64,000 nucleotides of DNA from JBPCNH01 sp051001455 (GCA_051001455.1 JBPCNH010000030.1:124001-188000), one strand, 5' to 3'. Shown: positions 16,715-25,141, numbered from the stretch's first letter. Notes: a model not told the origin generated them from the letters alone. A program made the numbers and translations.

Positions 16715-17932
16715 TCAGAAGGGCTCGACGATGTAGCCTCTGGAGCCGAGGGTCCGGGTCATCTCATCGATGTGCTCGCGTCCCTTGGTTTCCACCTGAA
16801 GGATCACGTCGACGTCGCCGAGGTGAACCGATGCACCCTCACGGTGGTGCTCGATCCCAACGATGTTGGCACCAAGACCTGCTATCAGACCCAAGAGTTC
16901 TTTCAGTTCTCCCGGGCGGTCAGCGATCCTCGTGTGAAAGGCGAAGTATCTGCCTGAGGCGCTAAGGCCGAATCTGATGACCCGTAGCAGCAACAAAGGG
17001 TCGATGTTCCCGCCGGAGAGCACCACGCAGACCGGAGGCACGAGATCTCCGAGGTTCTGCATGACGGCCGCCACACCTGCCGCGCCGGAAGGTTCGAGCA
17101 CCAGCTTCATGCGTTCGGCGGTCATCACCAACGCCTGCGCGATGTCGTCATCGGTGACGGTGACGATCTCGTCGACCAACTGACTCACGTGCGCGAGGGT
17201 CAGCTCGCCCGGTTTGTTGGCTGCGATCCCATCTGCGATCGTCGAGACACTTTCAAGCTCTACCGGCACTCCTTTAGCCAGCGACGGGGGAAACGCCGCC
17301 GCGCCCGCGGCCTGGACCCCCACGATACGGACGCCCGGACGGATCCCCTTCAGCCCGGCTGCGATGCCCGATATGAGCCCGCCGCCTCCGACGGGAACAA
17401 CCACCGTTCCGAGCTCCGGCATCTGCTCGTGGATCTCGAGTCCGACGGTCCCCTGCCCTGCGATCACATGAGGGTGATCGAACGGATGCACGAAAACCGC
17501 TCCGCTTTCTTCTGCGAAACGAGTGGCAGCAGCGAAAGCGGCTCCGAAGTCCTTGCCCTCGAGCACCACTTCCGCGCCGTACCTCTTCGTCGCTTCGACC
17601 TTCGGAAGCGAAGCGGAAGCGGGCATGAACACCGTGGCCTGAGTGTCGGAGAGCGAGGCAGCCAGGGCCACCCCCTGAGCATGGTTCCCTGCCGACGCTG
17701 CCACGACGCCGGCGGTCCGTTCGGAATCATCCAGGCGCGAGATGCGATTGAAGGCACCCCTGATCTTGAAGGAACCGGTCCGCTGGAGGTTCTCGCACTT
17801 GATCGAGACGTCGCCATCGACGAGACCGGATAAAGCTCGCGATCTATCGATGGGGGTGAGCACCGAAACGCCCTCGAGACGAGAACGAGCGTCTTCGATC
17901 TCGTCCAGTGAGACGAGAGGGATTGTCTTCAC
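16715..17932 (-). CDS. ilvA: Threonine ammonia-lyase with ACT domain
   Basis: PLP enzyme that deaminates threonine to 2-oxobutanoate for isoleucine synthesis or catabolism. The 405-residue protein carries the Schiff-base lysine in ENLQRTGSFKIRGAFNR near residue 57, ASAGNHAQGVA, the glycine-rich VGGGGLISG loop, and a C-terminal ACT domain of about 75 residues (FHTRIADRPGELKELLGLIAG). One ACT domain and this length fit the short threonine dehydratase type. It diverges from the DAHP synthase gene across a 49-base gap. Confidence 0.93.
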   Translation of the reverse strand: MKTIPLVSLDEIEDARSRLEGVSVLTPIDRSRALSGLVDGDVSIKCENLQRTGSFKIRGAFNRISRLDDSERTAGVVAASAGNHAQGVALAASLSDTQATVFMPASASLPKVEATKRYGAEVVLEGKDFGAAFAAATRFAEESGAVFVHPFDHPHVIAGQGTVGLEIHEQMPELGTVVVPVGGGGLISGIAAGLKGIRPGVRIVGVQAAGAAAFPPSLAKGVPVELESVSTIADGIAANKPGELTLAHVSQLVDEIVTVTDDDIAQALVMTAERMKLVLEPSGAAGVAAVMQNLGDLVPPVCVVLSGGNIDPLLLLRVIRFGLSASGRYFAFHTRIADRPGELKELLGLIAGLGANIVGIEHHREGASVHLGDVDVILQVETKGREHIDEMTRTLGSRGYIVEPF

Positions 17933-17981
17933 GGCGCAATCCTACGTTCAGTGTCCCAAAGGTCTCCAGATAGGCGACCAT

Positions 17982-19334
17982 ATGACTATGAGCAGTACCT
18001 GGACGCCCTCATCCTGGCGCGACCGGCCGGTCCTTCAGCAGCCGACCTGGCCGGATGACGATGCTCTTGAACGAGCTCTCGATCAAGTGGCGAGCTTCCC
18101 CCCGCTGGTCTTCGCCGGGGAAGCACAACGGCTCAAGGGAGCGCTTGCCACGGTCGGGCGGGGGGAGGCTTTTCTGCTCCAAGCGGGCGACTGCGCCGAA
18201 TCCTTCCGGGACTTCTCTGCCGACGCGATCAGGGACAAGCTCAAAGTGATCCTCCAGATGGCGGTGGTACTGACCTATGCCTCCGGGCTTCCCGTCGTCA
18301 AGGTCGGCCGGATCGCAGGGCAGTTCGCCAAGCCCCGCTCGTCCGAATCCGAAGAAATGAGTGGTCTGAAGCTGCCGGCGTTCAGGGGCCACGCGGTCAA
18401 CGACAACGTCTTCACCGAAGAGGCCCGGCAGCCTGATCCCGAGAGGCTCGTGCAGGCGTATCACCAGTCGGCCGCGACCCTCAATCTACTGCGCGCTTTC
18501 ACGAAGGGAGGCTTCGCCGACCTTCGACAGATCCATACGTGGAACCAGGAATTCGTAGCGGCGAGCAAACAGGGGCAGCGCTACGAGCAGATCGCGCGGC
18601 AGATCGAGCGCGCCCTCCAGTTCATGGCGGCATGTGGCATCGACCTAGGAGCAGACTCGGCATTGCACGAGGTCGACTTCTACACCTCCCACGAAGCGCT
18701 CCTCCTTCGATATGAAGAAGCTCTCACCCGCCGTGACAGCCTCACGGGTGATTGGTACGACTGTTCTGCTCACCTGCTCTGGGTCGGTGAAAGGACCCGC
18801 CAGCCCGGTGGTGCTCACGTCGAATTCCTCTCAGGGATAGCCAACCCGATCGCCGTGAAACTGGGCCCTGCCGCGACCTCGCAAGAAGTGACCGAGTTGT
18901 GCGAGCGCCTCGATCCTCAGATGGAGCCCGGACGGTTGACATTCATCACGCGCATGGGAGCGGGTTTGATCGAAGAAAAGCTCCCCGCGCTCATCGGTGC
19001 CGTCCGGCGCGCCGGACGGCAAGTGGTTTGGGTGTGTGACCCTATGCATGCCAACACATTCCTCACGTCGTCGGGCTACAAGACGCGCCGGTTGGATGAC
19101 GTCCTGACCGAGATCAAGACATTCTTCGTCGTGCACCAACAGGAAGGAACGGTGCCCGGAGGAGTCCACCTGGAGTTGACGGCGGAAGATGTAACCGAAT
19201 GTCTCGGCGGGGCGGAAGAGATCCTCGACGTTCACCTCGTCGACCGCTACGAAGCCCTGTGTGATCCAAGGCTCAACGCGCGTCAGAGCTTGGACCTGGC
19301 CTTCGCTCTGGGAGAGATGTTGCAGAGCGGCTAG
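17982..19334 (+). CDS. aroG: Type II 3-deoxy-7-phosphoheptulonate (DAHP) synthase
   Basis: First enzyme of the shikimate pathway, joining phosphoenolpyruvate and erythrose-4-phosphate. The 450-residue length and motifs mark the plant-like type II family used by actinobacteria: PLVFAGEAQRLKGAL, LQAGDCAESF, KVGRIAGQFAKPRS, GFADLRQIHTWN, CDPMHANT and the GGVHLELTAEDVTECLGG segment. The start is the ATG of MTMSSTW; another ATG two codons later is equally possible. The frame stays open far upstream, antisense to ilvA, which is not part of the gene. Its TAG shares CTAG with the convergent selenoprotein gene. Confidence 0.95.
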   Translation: MTMSSTWTPSSWRDRPVLQQPTWPDDDALERALDQVASFPPLVFAGEAQRLKGALATVGRGEAFLLQAGDCAESFRDFSADAIRDKLKVILQMAVVLTYASGLPVVKVGRIAGQFAKPRSSESEEMSGLKLPAFRGHAVNDNVFTEEARQPDPERLVQAYHQSAATLNLLRAFTKGGFADLRQIHTWNQEFVAASKQGQRYEQIARQIERALQFMAACGIDLGADSALHEVDFYTSHEALLLRYEEALTRRDSLTGDWYDCSAHLLWVGERTRQPGGAHVEFLSGIANPIAVKLGPAATSQEVTELCERLDPQMEPGRLTFITRMGAGLIEEKLPALIGAVRRAGRQVVWVCDPMHANTFLTSSGYKTRRLDDVLTEIKTFFVVHQQEGTVPGGVHLELTAEDVTECLGGAEEILDVHLVDRYEALCDPRLNARQSLDLAFALGEMLQSG

Positions 19335-19576
19335 CCCGCTCCCTCTACGGCGGCGCGGATCAACCTCATCGCATCGTCATGCTCGATGTGCTTCCCGGTG
19401 GCCTTCTTGGAATAGATAGACCCGCCGTCGAGAGAAAGCTCGAATACACCACCGCTCGACGGGATGAGGTGAACCCCGGAGATCTGGTGTTCGAGCTCTT
19501 CGAGTATCAGCTCCGTCAGACCGACGGCTCTAGGCGCATACCCTCACTGGGCGCAATATTCGATCGTTATGATCAT
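19331..19576 (-). CDS. SelW-like (Rdx family) selenoprotein with in-frame UGA at the CxxU site
   Basis: An 81-residue thioredoxin-fold protein found only if UGA at 19544-19546 is read as selenocysteine, residue 11. The N-terminus reads MIITIEYCAQ-U-GYAPRAV, the Rdx CxxU redox motif. The body has the family pattern: an ELILEELE helix, HLIPSSGGVFELSLDGG, IYSKK, then a C-terminal helix. An in-frame TAG twelve bases upstream of the ATG bounds the start; the stop is TAG within the CTAG shared with the DAHP synthase stop. A hairpin suited to a bacterial SECIS follows the UGA. Many genes here end in TGA, so UGA is not globally reassigned. Selenium-insertion genes are not in this window. The family's role is redox, exact substrate unknown. 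Confidence 0.8.
19508..19532 (-). promoter_or_regulatory. SECIS-like hairpin of the SelW-like gene
   Basis: On the minus strand, 21 bases separate the UGA from an apical loop GGTCT closed by a perfect five-pair stem CCGTC/GACGG. Below it are tandem G-A mismatches and then three more pairs (TAG against CTG, one of them a wobble). Loop position, loop size and a guanine in the first two loop positions fit what is known for bacterial SECIS elements recognised by SelB. Folding energy was not computed. Confidence 0.65.
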
Positions 19577-19672
19577 GCCGCGAGCCTAAGGCAACTCCGA
19601 AGCAGATCGCGCTTGCTCGCGCGCTCGAGTTAGCGCACCCTATGGGCCTAACAACTAGAGAAAGGCGCAGTG

Positions 19673-20263
19673 ATGGAGCTCATCATCATCATCGGCATCA
19701 TCGTGCTCTTGACGGTCCTCGTGATCGGCATCTACAACCGACTCGTTCGCCTGAGGAACCGGGTCGAGGCGGCGTGGGCACAGATAGACGTGCAGTTGAA
19801 GCGGCGTCACGATCTCGTTCCCAACCTCGTCGAGACCGTGAAGGGTTACGCAGCCCACGAGCGAGAGACCCTGGAAGCCGTCATCAAGGCTCGGCAGCAG
19901 GCGGTATCCGCCGGAGGGGTCGAGAACCAAGCGCAAGCAGAGAACATGCTGACGGGCGCTCTGCGCCAACTCTTCGCCGTATCGGAGGACTATCCGGATC
20001 TCAAGGCGAACGAGAACTTCCTCGCGTTACAAGAAGAGCTCTCTAAGACCGAGGAACGCATCGCCTTCTCACGGCAGTTCTACAACGAGCAAACTCTCGC
20101 CTACGACAACTCTCTAGAGACCTTCCCGTCCAACATCGTGGCCGGGATGTTCAATTTCGAGGAGAAGCCGTACTTCGAAACCGAGGAAGCAACCCGCACC
20201 GCTCCGAGCGTGGACTTCGGCACGACTGCAGCTCCCCCGCCGGAGCCGGGCGTGACGCCGTAA
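19673..20263 (+). CDS. LemA family protein
   Basis: A 196-residue LemA protein: one N-terminal transmembrane helix (residues 2-20, ELIIIIGIIVLLTVLVIGI) followed by the four-helix coiled domain with NRLVRLRNRVEAAWAQIDVQLKRRHDLVPNLVETVKGY, the diagnostic block, and later RQFYNEQTLAYDNSLETFPSNIVA. The N-terminus faces outward in known members; function is unsettled. The ATG is seven bases after AAAGG; a GTG immediately before it is the alternative start. The C-terminal 30 residues are Pro/Thr-rich. The frame after its stop encodes a sortase-type tail (next entry). Confidence 0.9.
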   Translation: MELIIIIGIIVLLTVLVIGIYNRLVRLRNRVEAAWAQIDVQLKRRHDLVPNLVETVKGYAAHERETLEAVIKARQQAVSAGGVENQAQAENMLTGALRQLFAVSEDYPDLKANENFLALQEELSKTEERIAFSRQFYNEQTLAYDNSLETFPSNIVAGMFNFEEKPYFETEEATRTAPSVDFGTTAAPPPEPGVTP

Positions 20264-20344
20264 CGGATCGGGGGATCCAGCGACGCTGACACCGACGAAG
20301 CGGGTCCCGCCCAGAGACAAGCCGGAGAAGGACCCGTCGGCGAA

Positions 20345-20500
20345 GTGAGTACCCGCGCAGCTGCTCTCCCACACACCGGAGCTTCACTGCTTGGATTCAT
20401 CGCACTTTCCTTCGGGCTGCTAGCAGCAGGCTTCGCTGCTCCGAAGCTCCGGCGGAGCTCGTCAGATGCCCACAGCGAAGGGCCTACGAAGGCTCGGTGA
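20345..20500 (+). CDS. Possible 51-residue protein with LPHTG sortase-type tail
   Basis: Reading from a GTG, the product begins STRAAALPHTGASLLG, continues as a hydrophobic stretch (FIALSFGLLAAGFAA) and ends in a basic tail (PKLRRSS). That order is the standard sortase sorting signal. There is no signal peptide. The frame is identical to that of lemA, whose TAA lies 79 bases upstream, and the sequence between is a low-complexity linker without a further stop. It could be a tiny gene, the remnant of a longer wall-anchored protein, or chance. No sortase gene is seen in this window. Confidence 0.35.
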   Translation: MSTRAAALPHTGASLLGFIALSFGLLAAGFAAPKLRRSSSDAHSEGPTKAR

Positions 20501-20527
20501 AGGACCGGTGGCATTCCCGCGGCAGCC

Positions 20528-21202
20528 TCACGGATTCAAACTCGTGATCCAGGCGGCCACATGCGAACAAGCTTCGGTCCATGCATCCTGAGTAGTACGT
20601 CCGGAGGATTTCGCCACCTTGAGCGAATGGTCGCCACCTTCGATCACCGCCACTTCCGGCGGCACAGGAAGCTCGGCAGCAACCCGCTCGAGTGTCTCCA
20701 AGGGGCAGAAGGGGTCGCGCGTGCCTTCGACGAAAAGCATCGGCACCTTCACATCGTGGAGGTGAGCATCGCGCAGGCGATCGGGACGGCCGGGCGGATG
20801 CAAGGGGTAGCCGAGGAAAACCAGCCCATCACAGATAGTTCCGGCCGCAGCGACGTGGGAGGCGATCCGGCCACCCATCGATTTGCCGCCGAGGAACAGA
20901 CGGCCCGCCGGCTCCCCGGCGAGGTGCTCGGCGACCGCTGCATAGGTCTCCTCGAGGATCGGCTGACGGTCGGGCGCCTTGCGACCTAACTCGAGATACC
21001 TGAAGTTGAACCTACACACGCGTACTCCATGACCGCCCATGCAGTCCGCAAAGAACGACATGAAATCGCTGTGGATGTCGGCTCCCGCGCCGGGAGCCAG
21101 CACCAACAGAGCATCGGCATCCTTGGGGCCATCGAAGACCGCCGAGACCTCTCCGGCAGGTGTTGCGATCGAACGGGTCCGGCGACTGGGCGACAAGTGC
21201 AT
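20528..21202 (-). CDS. Alpha/beta hydrolase, KANL3/TEX30-like
   Basis: A 224-residue hydrolase. The core begins ALLVLAPGAGADIHSDFM with an oxyanion region, then RFNFRYLELGRKAPDRQPILEETY, the nucleophile elbow GGKSMGGRIAS near residue 107, an acidic residue in FVEGTRDPFCPLETL and the catalytic histidine in EGGDHSLKV. These match the KANL3/TEX30-like (dienelactone-hydrolase-related) family found in many bacteria; substrate unknown. The ATG follows AAGGAG at ideal spacing. Confidence 0.85.
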   Translation of the reverse strand: MHLSPSRRTRSIATPAGEVSAVFDGPKDADALLVLAPGAGADIHSDFMSFFADCMGGHGVRVCRFNFRYLELGRKAPDRQPILEETYAAVAEHLAGEPAGRLFLGGKSMGGRIASHVAAAGTICDGLVFLGYPLHPPGRPDRLRDAHLHDVKVPMLFVEGTRDPFCPLETLERVAAELPVPPEVAVIEGGDHSLKVAKSSGRTTQDAWTEACSHVAAWITSLNP

Positions 21203-21246
21203 TTACTCCTTGAAAGTGCATCCGTGACGTTCGCGCGTGGCTGCAG

Positions 21247-21261
21247 GACAGGTTAACTGTC
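21247..21261. promoter_or_regulatory. Inverted repeat between hydrolase and Fe-S reductase genes
   Basis: GACAG-GTTAA-CTGTC is a perfect five-base inverted repeat in the 117-base divergent gap. A TATACT hexamer follows directly at 21266, a plausible -10 for the rightward gene. The repeat would overlap the -35 position and so could be an operator. No regulator can be named from the sequence. Confidence 0.35.
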
Positions 21262-21319
21262 GACCTATACTCCCCCTGTCCCGCTTTGACTTGCGCGATC
21301 AAGAGAGAGGCGCTGACTA

Positions 21320-23485
21320 GTGGTCGAGAAGCTCGTCATGACAGTCCTGCTGCTACTGACATTGGGCGCGTTCGCGCTCCGCGTCAACCAGTTAGTCGGA
21401 TTCCTTCGACTGGGCGCCGACGAGGACCGCATCCCGCGCGACTGGGGTCGCAAGCTGAAGGACCAGATCGTCGTCGTCTTCGGACAACGCAAGCTCCTTC
21501 AATGGACGATCCCGGGACTTATGCATTTCTTCATCTTCTGGGGCTTCGTGATCCTGTTCACCACGATCGTCGAAGGCTTCGGCGCCATCTACCAGGAAGG
21601 GTTCCATCTTCCGCTGATCGGGAAGTGGGGTCCGTTGGGGGCGATCCAAGACTTCTTCGTCGTGGCGGTCCTGGTCAGCATCATGGTGGCTTTCATCATC
21701 CGCCGGGGCCAGGAACCAGGTCGCTTCAAGGGATCTCACACTAAAGAGGCCGAATACATCCTCTGGGCCATCTCCGGCATCATGCTCACGATCTTGCTGA
21801 CCCGCGGCGCCGAGCTCTCTTTGGGTCATTTCCCCTACGACGAGCGTTGGACCCCCGCCACCGCGGCCGTCGCACGGCAGCTCGAAGGCTTCTCCCTCGC
21901 GACCCGGGAGGCCATCGCCACCGTCTTCCTATGGTGGCACTCGCTGATCATCCTGGGGTTCCTCGTCTACATCACCTATTCGAAGCACCTGCACATCATC
22001 ACCTCTGGGTTCAATGTCCTGTTCGTCTCGGAGCGCCCTAAAGGAGCACTTAAGAAGATGGACATCGACATCGATTCGATGTCGGAAGACGACCGTTTCG
22101 GCGCCGGACGGATCACCGATCTCACGTGGAAACAACTGCTGGACACTATGACCTGCACCGAATGCGGCAGATGTCAGTCCCAGTGTCCCGCGTGGAACAC
22201 CGGCAAGCCCCTATCGCCGAAGCTCCTTGTGATGGACCTACGGGATCAGTTGTTCGCTGCCGGCCCGACGCTTCTAGACGCCAAGAACGAAAGCCCCGAG
22301 GCGTTCCAGGCGGCACTAAAGCAGCTACCGGCATTGAACCCCGATGTGGTCGAGGACGAGGTCATCTGGGACTGCACCACCTGTGGCGCGTGCGTCCAGG
22401 CTTGCCCCGTAGACATCGAACACATCGATGCGATCATCGACATGCGCCGCAACTTGGTGATGACAGAATCACGTTTCCCGCGCGAGATGCAGAGCGCTCT
22501 TCAGAACATGGAGACGACCGGCAACCCTTGGGGCCAACCGCCGCAGGCACGCACCGAATGGATGCAGGGCACCTCTAAGCAGGAGCCACTTTCGATACCG
22601 CACATCTCCGATAAACCCGATGCCGAGGTTCTTTTCTGGGTGGGGTGCGCCGGCGCTTACGACGACCGCAACAAGAAAGTCGTCTACGACTTCGCCAAGC
22701 TCATGCAACTCGCAGGAGTGAGTTTCGCCGTGCTCGGCGCAGACGAGAACTGCAACGGAGATCCGGCGCGCCGGATGGGCGCCGAGTACATCTACCAGAT
22801 GCTCGCCGAGCAGGCGATCGAGTTGCTCAACGAGCACAAGGTGAAGAAGATCGTCACCGTCTGCCCCCACTGCTTCAACACGATGTTCAATGAATACCCT
22901 CAGCTCGGAGGAGTTTTCGAGGTCGTGCACCACACGGAGTACCTCGCCGAACTTGTACGGGAAGGCCGGCTCAATCCACAAGGCGAGCTCGCGCTCAAGA
23001 TCACATACCACGACCCCTGCTACAACGCACGCCACAATGACGTCTGGAAGGGTGCGCGCGAAGTGATCGAGTCCATCCCCGGGACCGAGTACGGCGAGCT
23101 TCACCGTCACGGGCACTCCACGTTCTGCTGCGGCGCGGGTGGCGGACGGATGTGGATGGAAGAGCGGATGGGCAAGAAGATGAACATCGAGCGAACCGAC
23201 GAAGCGCTCGCGTCCGCCTCCGACACCGTGGCGGTCGGATGTCCCTTCTGCAACATCATGCTGGCCGACGGAATCACCGAACGGCATGCCGACGATCAGA
23301 TGCAGGTCAAAGACGTGGCGCAGCTGCTGCTGCAGTCGATCGAGTTCCATCCCGAGTCGTCCGCCGCCAAAGCAGCCGGCAACGGCTCGAATGGAGACGG
23401 GTCCAACGGCGACTACCCGGCGACCCAAGAGCCCGCAGAGATGACGGGCAAGCCTGCCGGGCCGGACGACTCCGCCACCACCTAG
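21320..23485 (+). CDS. Membrane-bound HdrD/GlpC-like Fe-S oxidoreductase
   Basis: A 721-residue fusion. The first 230 residues have five hydrophobic segments with histidines resembling the nitrate-reductase gamma-type cytochrome b. A ferredoxin-like domain follows with two 4Fe-4S sets (CTECGRCQSQCP and CTTCGACVQACPVD near residues 276 and 353). Two CCG domains form the C-terminal half (CPHCFNTMFNEYP and CCGAGGGRMWMEERMG). Homologues are conserved in actinobacteria (for example mycobacterial Rv0338c) and are thought to pass electrons between membrane quinone or haem and a cytoplasmic partner. The last 45 residues are Ser/Asn/Gly-rich. GTG start after GAGAGAGG. Confidence 0.9.
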   Translation: MVEKLVMTVLLLLTLGAFALRVNQLVGFLRLGADEDRIPRDWGRKLKDQIVVVFGQRKLLQWTIPGLMHFFIFWGFVILFTTIVEGFGAIYQEGFHLPLIGKWGPLGAIQDFFVVAVLVSIMVAFIIRRGQEPGRFKGSHTKEAEYILWAISGIMLTILLTRGAELSLGHFPYDERWTPATAAVARQLEGFSLATREAIATVFLWWHSLIILGFLVYITYSKHLHIITSGFNVLFVSERPKGALKKMDIDIDSMSEDDRFGAGRITDLTWKQLLDTMTCTECGRCQSQCPAWNTGKPLSPKLLVMDLRDQLFAAGPTLLDAKNESPEAFQAALKQLPALNPDVVEDEVIWDCTTCGACVQACPVDIEHIDAIIDMRRNLVMTESRFPREMQSALQNMETTGNPWGQPPQARTEWMQGTSKQEPLSIPHISDKPDAEVLFWVGCAGAYDDRNKKVVYDFAKLMQLAGVSFAVLGADENCNGDPARRMGAEYIYQMLAEQAIELLNEHKVKKIVTVCPHCFNTMFNEYPQLGGVFEVVHHTEYLAELVREGRLNPQGELALKITYHDPCYNARHNDVWKGAREVIESIPGTEYGELHRHGHSTFCCGAGGGRMWMEERMGKKMNIERTDEALASASDTVAVGCPFCNIMLADGITERHADDQMQVKDVAQLLLQSIEFHPESSAAKAAGNGSNGDGSNGDYPATQEPAEMTGKPAGPDDSATT

Positions 23486-23554
23486 CCTTTTCACCTCTAA
23501 CAAGCCGCTTAGCGATGAGGCTCGTCGCGGAACATAGACAGGTCTCCCGGGTAG

Positions 23555-24193
23555 CTAACGGCGCAGCAATCCTTTGAGGTGGACCTCCAGCAGGTCGTCG
23601 ATCGTTCTCTCCAGCGGCAGGAACGGGAACTCAGGATGGCTGATCAGCGCAGAAGTCAGGCCATGAAGGCCGGCCCATAAAGACACCGAAGCCGAGAAGG
23701 CATCGATATCGTCCCGTAGAAGCGCGTCTTCGATGCACCGCTGGATGGCACCCACCAACAGGTAGAACGCCGAGAGTCCCGGCATATCCTCCAGCTCGCG
23801 GCCCGTCGGCCTCTCTCCGTGGCGTGACATGAACAGCAGCCGGTACTGCTCCTGGTTATCGAGTCCGAACTGGATATAGGCACGTCCACCCGCCCACAGT
23901 GACTCCACCGGATCGTCGGATGTTGCGAAGGCGGCGGCGAGATATCCGTGGAACTCCTCGAAGCGGGCGGCGCACACCTCGAAGATGAGCGCGTTCTTAT
24001 CCTCGAAATGCATGTAGACCGCCGGCGGGGAGACTCCCACCAGTTTCGTGATCGCACGGATCGAAACCTCGTCGGGATCACCGGTCTCGATGAGCAGCTT
24101 CTCGGCCGCCGCCACGATGTCATCGCGGAGCCTGAGACCCTCCCCGCGGCGAGCGCGCTGCCGTCGCGTGGTGGAGGCCTGATCGGTGGTCAT
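23555..24193 (-). CDS. TetR/AcrR family transcriptional regulator
   Basis: A 212-residue regulator. The helix-turn-helix lies near residues 28-75 (IVAAAEKLLIETGDPDEVSIRAI, then VGVSPPAVYMHFEDKNALIFEV, the typical recognition helix). The rest is the ligand-binding helical domain with a TetR_C33-type pattern (YIQFGLDNQEQYRLLFM). It faces the Fe-S reductase gene tail to tail and lies upstream of a tandem CCTAAC repeat that may be its own operator. Ligand unknown. Confidence 0.9.
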   Translation of the reverse strand: MTTDQASTTRRQRARRGEGLRLRDDIVAAAEKLLIETGDPDEVSIRAITKLVGVSPPAVYMHFEDKNALIFEVCAARFEEFHGYLAAAFATSDDPVESLWAGGRAYIQFGLDNQEQYRLLFMSRHGERPTGRELEDMPGLSAFYLLVGAIQRCIEDALLRDDIDAFSASVSLWAGLHGLTSALISHPEFPFLPLERTIDDLLEVHLKGLLRR

Positions 24194-24230
24194 CCCCGTC
24201 CCCGCACCTCCACGTGAGACCTTAACAACG

Positions 24231-24262
24231 CTAACCTAACGCCAGTAGCCTAACACCGTTAG
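24231..24262. promoter_or_regulatory. Tandem 14-bp repeats upstream of the tetR gene
   Basis: Two adjacent near-identical units, CCTAACGCCAGTAG at 24235-24248 and CCTAACACCGTTAG at 24249-24262. The second unit contains a perfect inverted repeat CTAAC-ACC-GTTAG. A further GCTAAC half unit precedes them. They sit 42 bases before the tetR start, where an autoregulatory operator would be expected. Confidence 0.5.
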
Positions 24263-24280
24263 ACCCGAACAAGGGCTGAT

Positions 24281-24847
24281 TTACTGCTTGAAGTTCTCGA
24301 AATAGCGCGACGGCGTGGGCCCGCGCTGGCCCTGGTACTTGGAGCCGAGCTTGCTCGAACCGTACGGATTCTCAGCTTCGGACGTCAGTTGGAAGAAACT
24401 CACCTGCCCGATCTTCATCCCCGGATAGAGCGTGATCGGCAGATTCGCCACGTTCGAAAGTTCCAGCGTCAGGTGCCCCTCGAATCCGGGGTCGACGAGT
24501 CCGGCGGTCGAGTGGATCAGGAGGCCCAGGCGTCCGAGCGAGGACTTACCCTCGAGCTTCGCCACGAGGTGATTCGGGAGACGCACGTATTCGCTGGTGG
24601 AGCCGAGGACGAACTCTCCCGGGTGCAGGATGAACGGCTCGTCGCCGGGGACCTCGACCATCTCGGTGAGGTCCTCCATGGGGGTCTTCACATCGATGAT
24701 CGGATAACGATGGTTGTTGAACGTCCGGAAGTACCGGTCGACGTGGAGATCCACCGAGGACGGCTGCACGTCGCTTTCATCGAAGGGCTCGATGCCGATC
24801 TCGCCGTTGGCGATCGCCTTGCGGATATCCCCGTCCGACAGGATCAT
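24281..24847 (-). CDS. dcd: dCTP deaminase, possibly bifunctional with dUTPase activity
   Basis: Deaminates dCTP to dUTP; actinobacterial homologues also hydrolyse dUTP to dUMP. The 188-residue protein has QPSSVDLHVD near residue 28, HPGEFVLGSTSEYVRLP, the active-site block KLEGKSSLGRLGLLIHSTAGLVDPGFEG and the C-terminal GSKYQGQRGPTPSRY that closes over the nucleotide. Size and the IHSTAG motif fit the mycobacterial bifunctional type, which I infer. Head-on to the tRNA-Gly gene, as in mycobacteria. Confidence 0.95.
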   Translation of the reverse strand: MILSDGDIRKAIANGEIGIEPFDESDVQPSSVDLHVDRYFRTFNNHRYPIIDVKTPMEDLTEMVEVPGDEPFILHPGEFVLGSTSEYVRLPNHLVAKLEGKSSLGRLGLLIHSTAGLVDPGFEGHLTLELSNVANLPITLYPGMKIGQVSFFQLTSEAENPYGSSKLGSKYQGQRGPTPSRYFENFKQ

Positions 24848-24980
24848 CAGCCGAGTCTATAAGCCGGGGTCTGCGGTGCCAGGGAAAGACCCAGGCATTC
24901 TTCGCGCTCCGGCGGTATGGCTCCACGCTCGACACGACGGCGCGTGCAGAGACCGGTCGCAATAGAATCTCGGTGCAAAG

Positions 24981-25052
<72 letters not shown>

Positions 25053-25141
25053 CCGAACCACGGCCCGGTTGCCGTGGCGGGCAGTTGAAGCTTGTTCGGT
25101 GCGCATGCCGATTCGGTGGCCACCCGCCCACCCGATCGCTC

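Noticed and set aside
20101..20514. 137-codon minus-strand frame across the lemA 3' end
   Set aside because: Mostly antisense to lemA, with no domain or ribosome site.
22469..23503. 344-codon frame antisense to the Fe-S reductase gene
   Set aside because: Composition reflects the opposite strand; the sense gene has multiple conserved motifs.
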